From Phycisphaerae bacterium (GTDB taxonomy: Bacteria; Planctomycetota; Phycisphaerae; UBA1845): DNA of 7,409 nucleotides. The DNA lies in the NCBI GenBank assembly GCA_029260195.1, contig JAJDDS010000116.1, positions 1 through 7,409 on the forward strand. The letters are read 5' to 3'. Below, one piece after another: positions 6,212 to 7,409 of this stretch (positions are counted from its first letter, which is position 1; the number at the start of each line of letters is the position of its first letter). The notes beneath the pieces were generated by a model, which saw nothing but the letters and a program-made list of their open reading frames with translations, ran no database searches and was not told the DNA's origin. The translations under genes and the position numbers were made by a program.

Positions 6212-6243
6212 GTCGCCCCCCTCGCGGGGGCGTGGATTGAAAC
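6212..6243 (+). repeat. Solo CRISPR repeat, inverted relative to the array
   Basis: These 32 bases are a perfect copy of the array repeat, with the crRNA-sense strand on the plus strand, opposite to the array. No second repeat follows at repeat-spacer distance. The stem (CGCCCCC/GGGGGCG) and the 11-nt handle (TGGATTGAAAC, 6233-6243) are intact, so Cas5c should cleave it as it does array transcripts. Complete identity argues for selection or recent origin. Confidence 0.97.
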
Positions 6244-6277
6244 GATGTAATGGAGGTCAAACATCGTGAACTACGAT

Positions 6278-6307
6278 GGCGGGCGGATCCGCGAGGATCC
6301 GTCCGCC
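6278..6307 (+). terminator. Hairpin ending the crRNA-like transcript (possibly also acting after cas3)
   Basis: GGCGGGCGGATCC (6278-6290) pairs with GGATCCGTCCGCC (6295-6307) as a 13-bp stem with one G-U pair and a GCGA loop of the stable GNRA class. On the plus strand it is followed by TGCTTTCCC, a weak U-rich tail; on the minus strand no T-run follows. It starts exactly 34 nt after the solo repeat, in place of a second repeat. It also lies about 17 nt past the cas3 stop codon, so it may protect or end that mRNA from the other side. Intrinsic termination is likely but the U-tract is poor. Confidence 0.55.
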
Positions 6308-6323
6308 TGCTTTCCCACGAATC

Positions 6324-7409
6324 TCAAATGATCAGTTCGTCCGGCGCGCGGCCGGTGATATCGAAGCGCAGGCCGAGTTGTTTGTCGTAGGCCTGAGGTG
6401 ACTCCAAGACCCAATACCGGTCGTGGTGCAGCGTTATCAGTTTGGCGTCGTCAAGTTTTTTCAATTGCCACGAGTAGGCGCTCACGGTGAAGCGCTGCGC
6501 GCGGCGGGCGAATCCACGGCCCGGGGGTTCATGCGCGGACGCGAGCTCGTTGATCAGGCGCTTTCCCTCCCTGCCATACGGGACAATGACCGGGTGCTGC
6601 TCGTCGGCGATCAAACGATACTTCGACGCGACCTGGCGGAACTGGGCGTGCAAGCCGTGCTTGTTGATTGAGAAGCACTGCATGATCTTGTGCTTGTCCC
6701 ACTCGTCCTTTCGTGACCAGTAGAGCAACCTGAAATAGTGTTCCACGGCTTCGAGCCCGAGCAGGTCGACGTGCTCCCCGGCGACCTCTTTACCGAACTG
6801 ACGGCGCAGACGCAGGTCGCCGGGTGGATCGTGATCGGTCTCGAACAGAAAGACGCGTCCGCTGTCGAAGCGGCCTTCGCGGTTGCACCGCCCCGCGGCT
6901 TGGGCGATCGAGTCCACGCCGGTCATCGCGCGATAGACAACCGGGAAGTCGATGTCGACACCGGCTTCCACAAGCTGTGTGCTGACGACGCGGAGCGAGT
7001 CTCCGCAATCCAGTTTGTGGCGGATGAGGCGGAGGATGGCGAGCCGATGACGTGGACACATCGACGCACTCAAGTGGAATACGCCGCCCTCGGATTCGCC
7101 TTCCAGCAGCGCGACCAATTCGCTCGCGTGCCGCCGCGTGTTGACAATGCACAATACCTGTTCATGCCTCGACAGACGGGACGCCAACTCGTCGTCCGCC
7201 AAGTGTCCGATCCGCTCGACATCGACGCGTTTCAGCGTCGCGAATAGCGCCGGCGGGTCGTCGATGATCTCGCGGACTCCCGGCAGACCGATAGGAAAAT
7301 CGTCGCGAAGCGTCACGGCAGGTTGCGTCGCACTGCACAAGACCACTGTGCAGCCGTAGTTGCGGAATAACTCCGCGAGCATCGCCAGCGTCGGCCTCAT
7401 CAGGCGCAC
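6324..7409 (-). CDS. cas3: Cas3 helicase-nuclease, C-terminal half (cut by the right window edge)
   Basis: These 361 residues are the C-terminal part of Cas3, the helicase-nuclease recruited by Cascade to degrade target DNA. From the edge inward: helicase motif III SATQP (residues 26-30), a second RecA domain with VLCIVNTRRHASEL (about 85-98) and HLSASMCPRHR, motif V VVSTQLVEAGVDIDF (141-155), motif VI SIAQAAGRCNREG (167-179), then the accessory C-terminal domain with YWSRKDEW and a short C-terminal region ending at a TGA. The HD nuclease domain and motifs I and II should lie outside the window; full-length I-C Cas3 is roughly twice this length. No frameshift is visible. The gene is separated from the other cas genes by the control region, so it probably has its own promoter off the edge. 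Confidence 0.96.
   Translation of the reverse strand: MRLMRPTLAMLAELFRNYGCTVVLCSATQPAVTLRDDFPIGLPGVREIIDDPPALFATLKRVDVERIGHLADDELASRLSRHEQVLCIVNTRRHASELVALLEGESEGGVFHLSASMCPRHRLAILRLIRHKLDCGDSLRVVSTQLVEAGVDIDFPVVYRAMTGVDSIAQAAGRCNREGRFDSGRVFLFETDHDPPGDLRLRRQFGKEVAGEHVDLLGLEAVEHYFRLLYWSRKDEWDKHKIMQCFSINKHGLHAQFRQVASKYRLIADEQHPVIVPYGREGKRLINELASAHEPPGRGFARRAQRFTVSAYSWQLKKLDDAKLITLHHDRYWVLESPQAYDKQLGLRFDITGRAPDELII

Larger units (their letters stand above)
6212..6310 (+). ncRNA. Putative crRNA-like cas-regulating RNA (CreR/CreA-like)
   Basis: The element consists of an intact repeat (6212-6243), a 34-nt pseudo-spacer (6244-6277) and a strong hairpin (6278-6307). The primary transcript would start near 6087. 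After Cas5c cleavage at the base of the repeat stem, the product would carry the normal 11-nt handle and a guide whose first 17 nt match the start of the cas operon beside a TTC PAM. The rest of the pseudo-spacer forms a 6-bp stem-loop (CATCGT 6262-6267, loop GAACT, ACGATG 6273-6278), beginning just where target matching ends; that stem and the next hairpin compete for one base (6278). Known crRNA-like regulators (CreA, CreR) likewise use short partial matches to let Cascade bind without cleavage. Structure and match are seen; expression and function are inferred. It could instead be a stray repeat insertion. Confidence 0.75.

Noticed and set aside
6212..6243. Solo repeat as a mere leftover of an old array or an off-target spacer insertion
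   Set aside because: Not excluded, but it does not explain the upstream promoter, the TTC-flanked 15/17 match to the operon start, or the hairpin at exact spacer distance.
5171..6250. A 359-codon plus-strand ORF antisense to cas5c and the small ORF
   Set aside because: GC-rich shadow frame across clearly coding minus-strand genes; it reads through the solo repeat and resembles no known family.
6051..6269. A 72-codon plus-strand ORF starting at TTG or GTG
   Set aside because: Its start overlaps the -35/-10 boxes, so the predicted transcript would lack the start codon, and it runs through the CRISPR repeat.

Overview
The window is a type I-C (Dvulg) CRISPR-Cas locus, read almost entirely from the minus strand. 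In transcription order, right to left, it holds: the C-terminal half of cas3 (cut by the right edge), an intergenic control region, an unrecognised small gene, cas5c, cas8c with cas11c inside it, cas7c, cas4, cas1, cas2, a leader, and the first two repeats and one spacer of a CRISPR array that runs off the left edge. There is no cas6, as expected for I-C, where Cas5c (Cas5d) processes pre-crRNA. The genes from the small ORF to cas1 are packed with gaps of 19 nt or less or with overlaps (ATGA at cas5/cas8c), so they form one operon. The DNA is GC-rich. The host is a high-GC bacterium; a planctomycete or another environmental lineage is possible, but nothing here decides it.

The unusual part is the roughly 260-bp gap between cas3 and the small ORF (6062-6323). 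It contains a single CRISPR repeat (6212-6243) identical over all 32 bases to the array repeats but in the opposite orientation, so its crRNA-sense strand is the plus strand. A 34-nt pseudo-spacer follows (6244-6277, the same length as the one complete array spacer), then a 13-bp hairpin with a GCGA tetraloop (6278-6307). The first 17 nt of the pseudo-spacer match the minus strand at 6067-6051 at 15 of 17 positions. That site is immediately preceded by TTC (6070-6068), the usual type I-C PAM. It lies at the 5' end of the cas operon and overlaps the -35 box of a strong plus-strand promoter (TTGACA-18-TATACT, 6051-6080) that points at the solo repeat. The half of the pseudo-spacer that does not match the target folds into its own 6-bp stem-loop.

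Together this looks like a crRNA-like regulatory RNA, analogous to CreR/CreA guides described in other CRISPR subtypes. It would be processed by Cas5c, loaded into the I-C Cascade, and direct it to bind the cas-operon promoter region without cleavage, giving negative feedback on the effector and adaptation genes and probably on itself. The sequence match, PAM and promoter are directly visible; the regulatory role is inferred.

No stretch longer than 300 bp lacks a feature. Long plus-strand ORFs antisense to the cas genes are composition-driven shadows.
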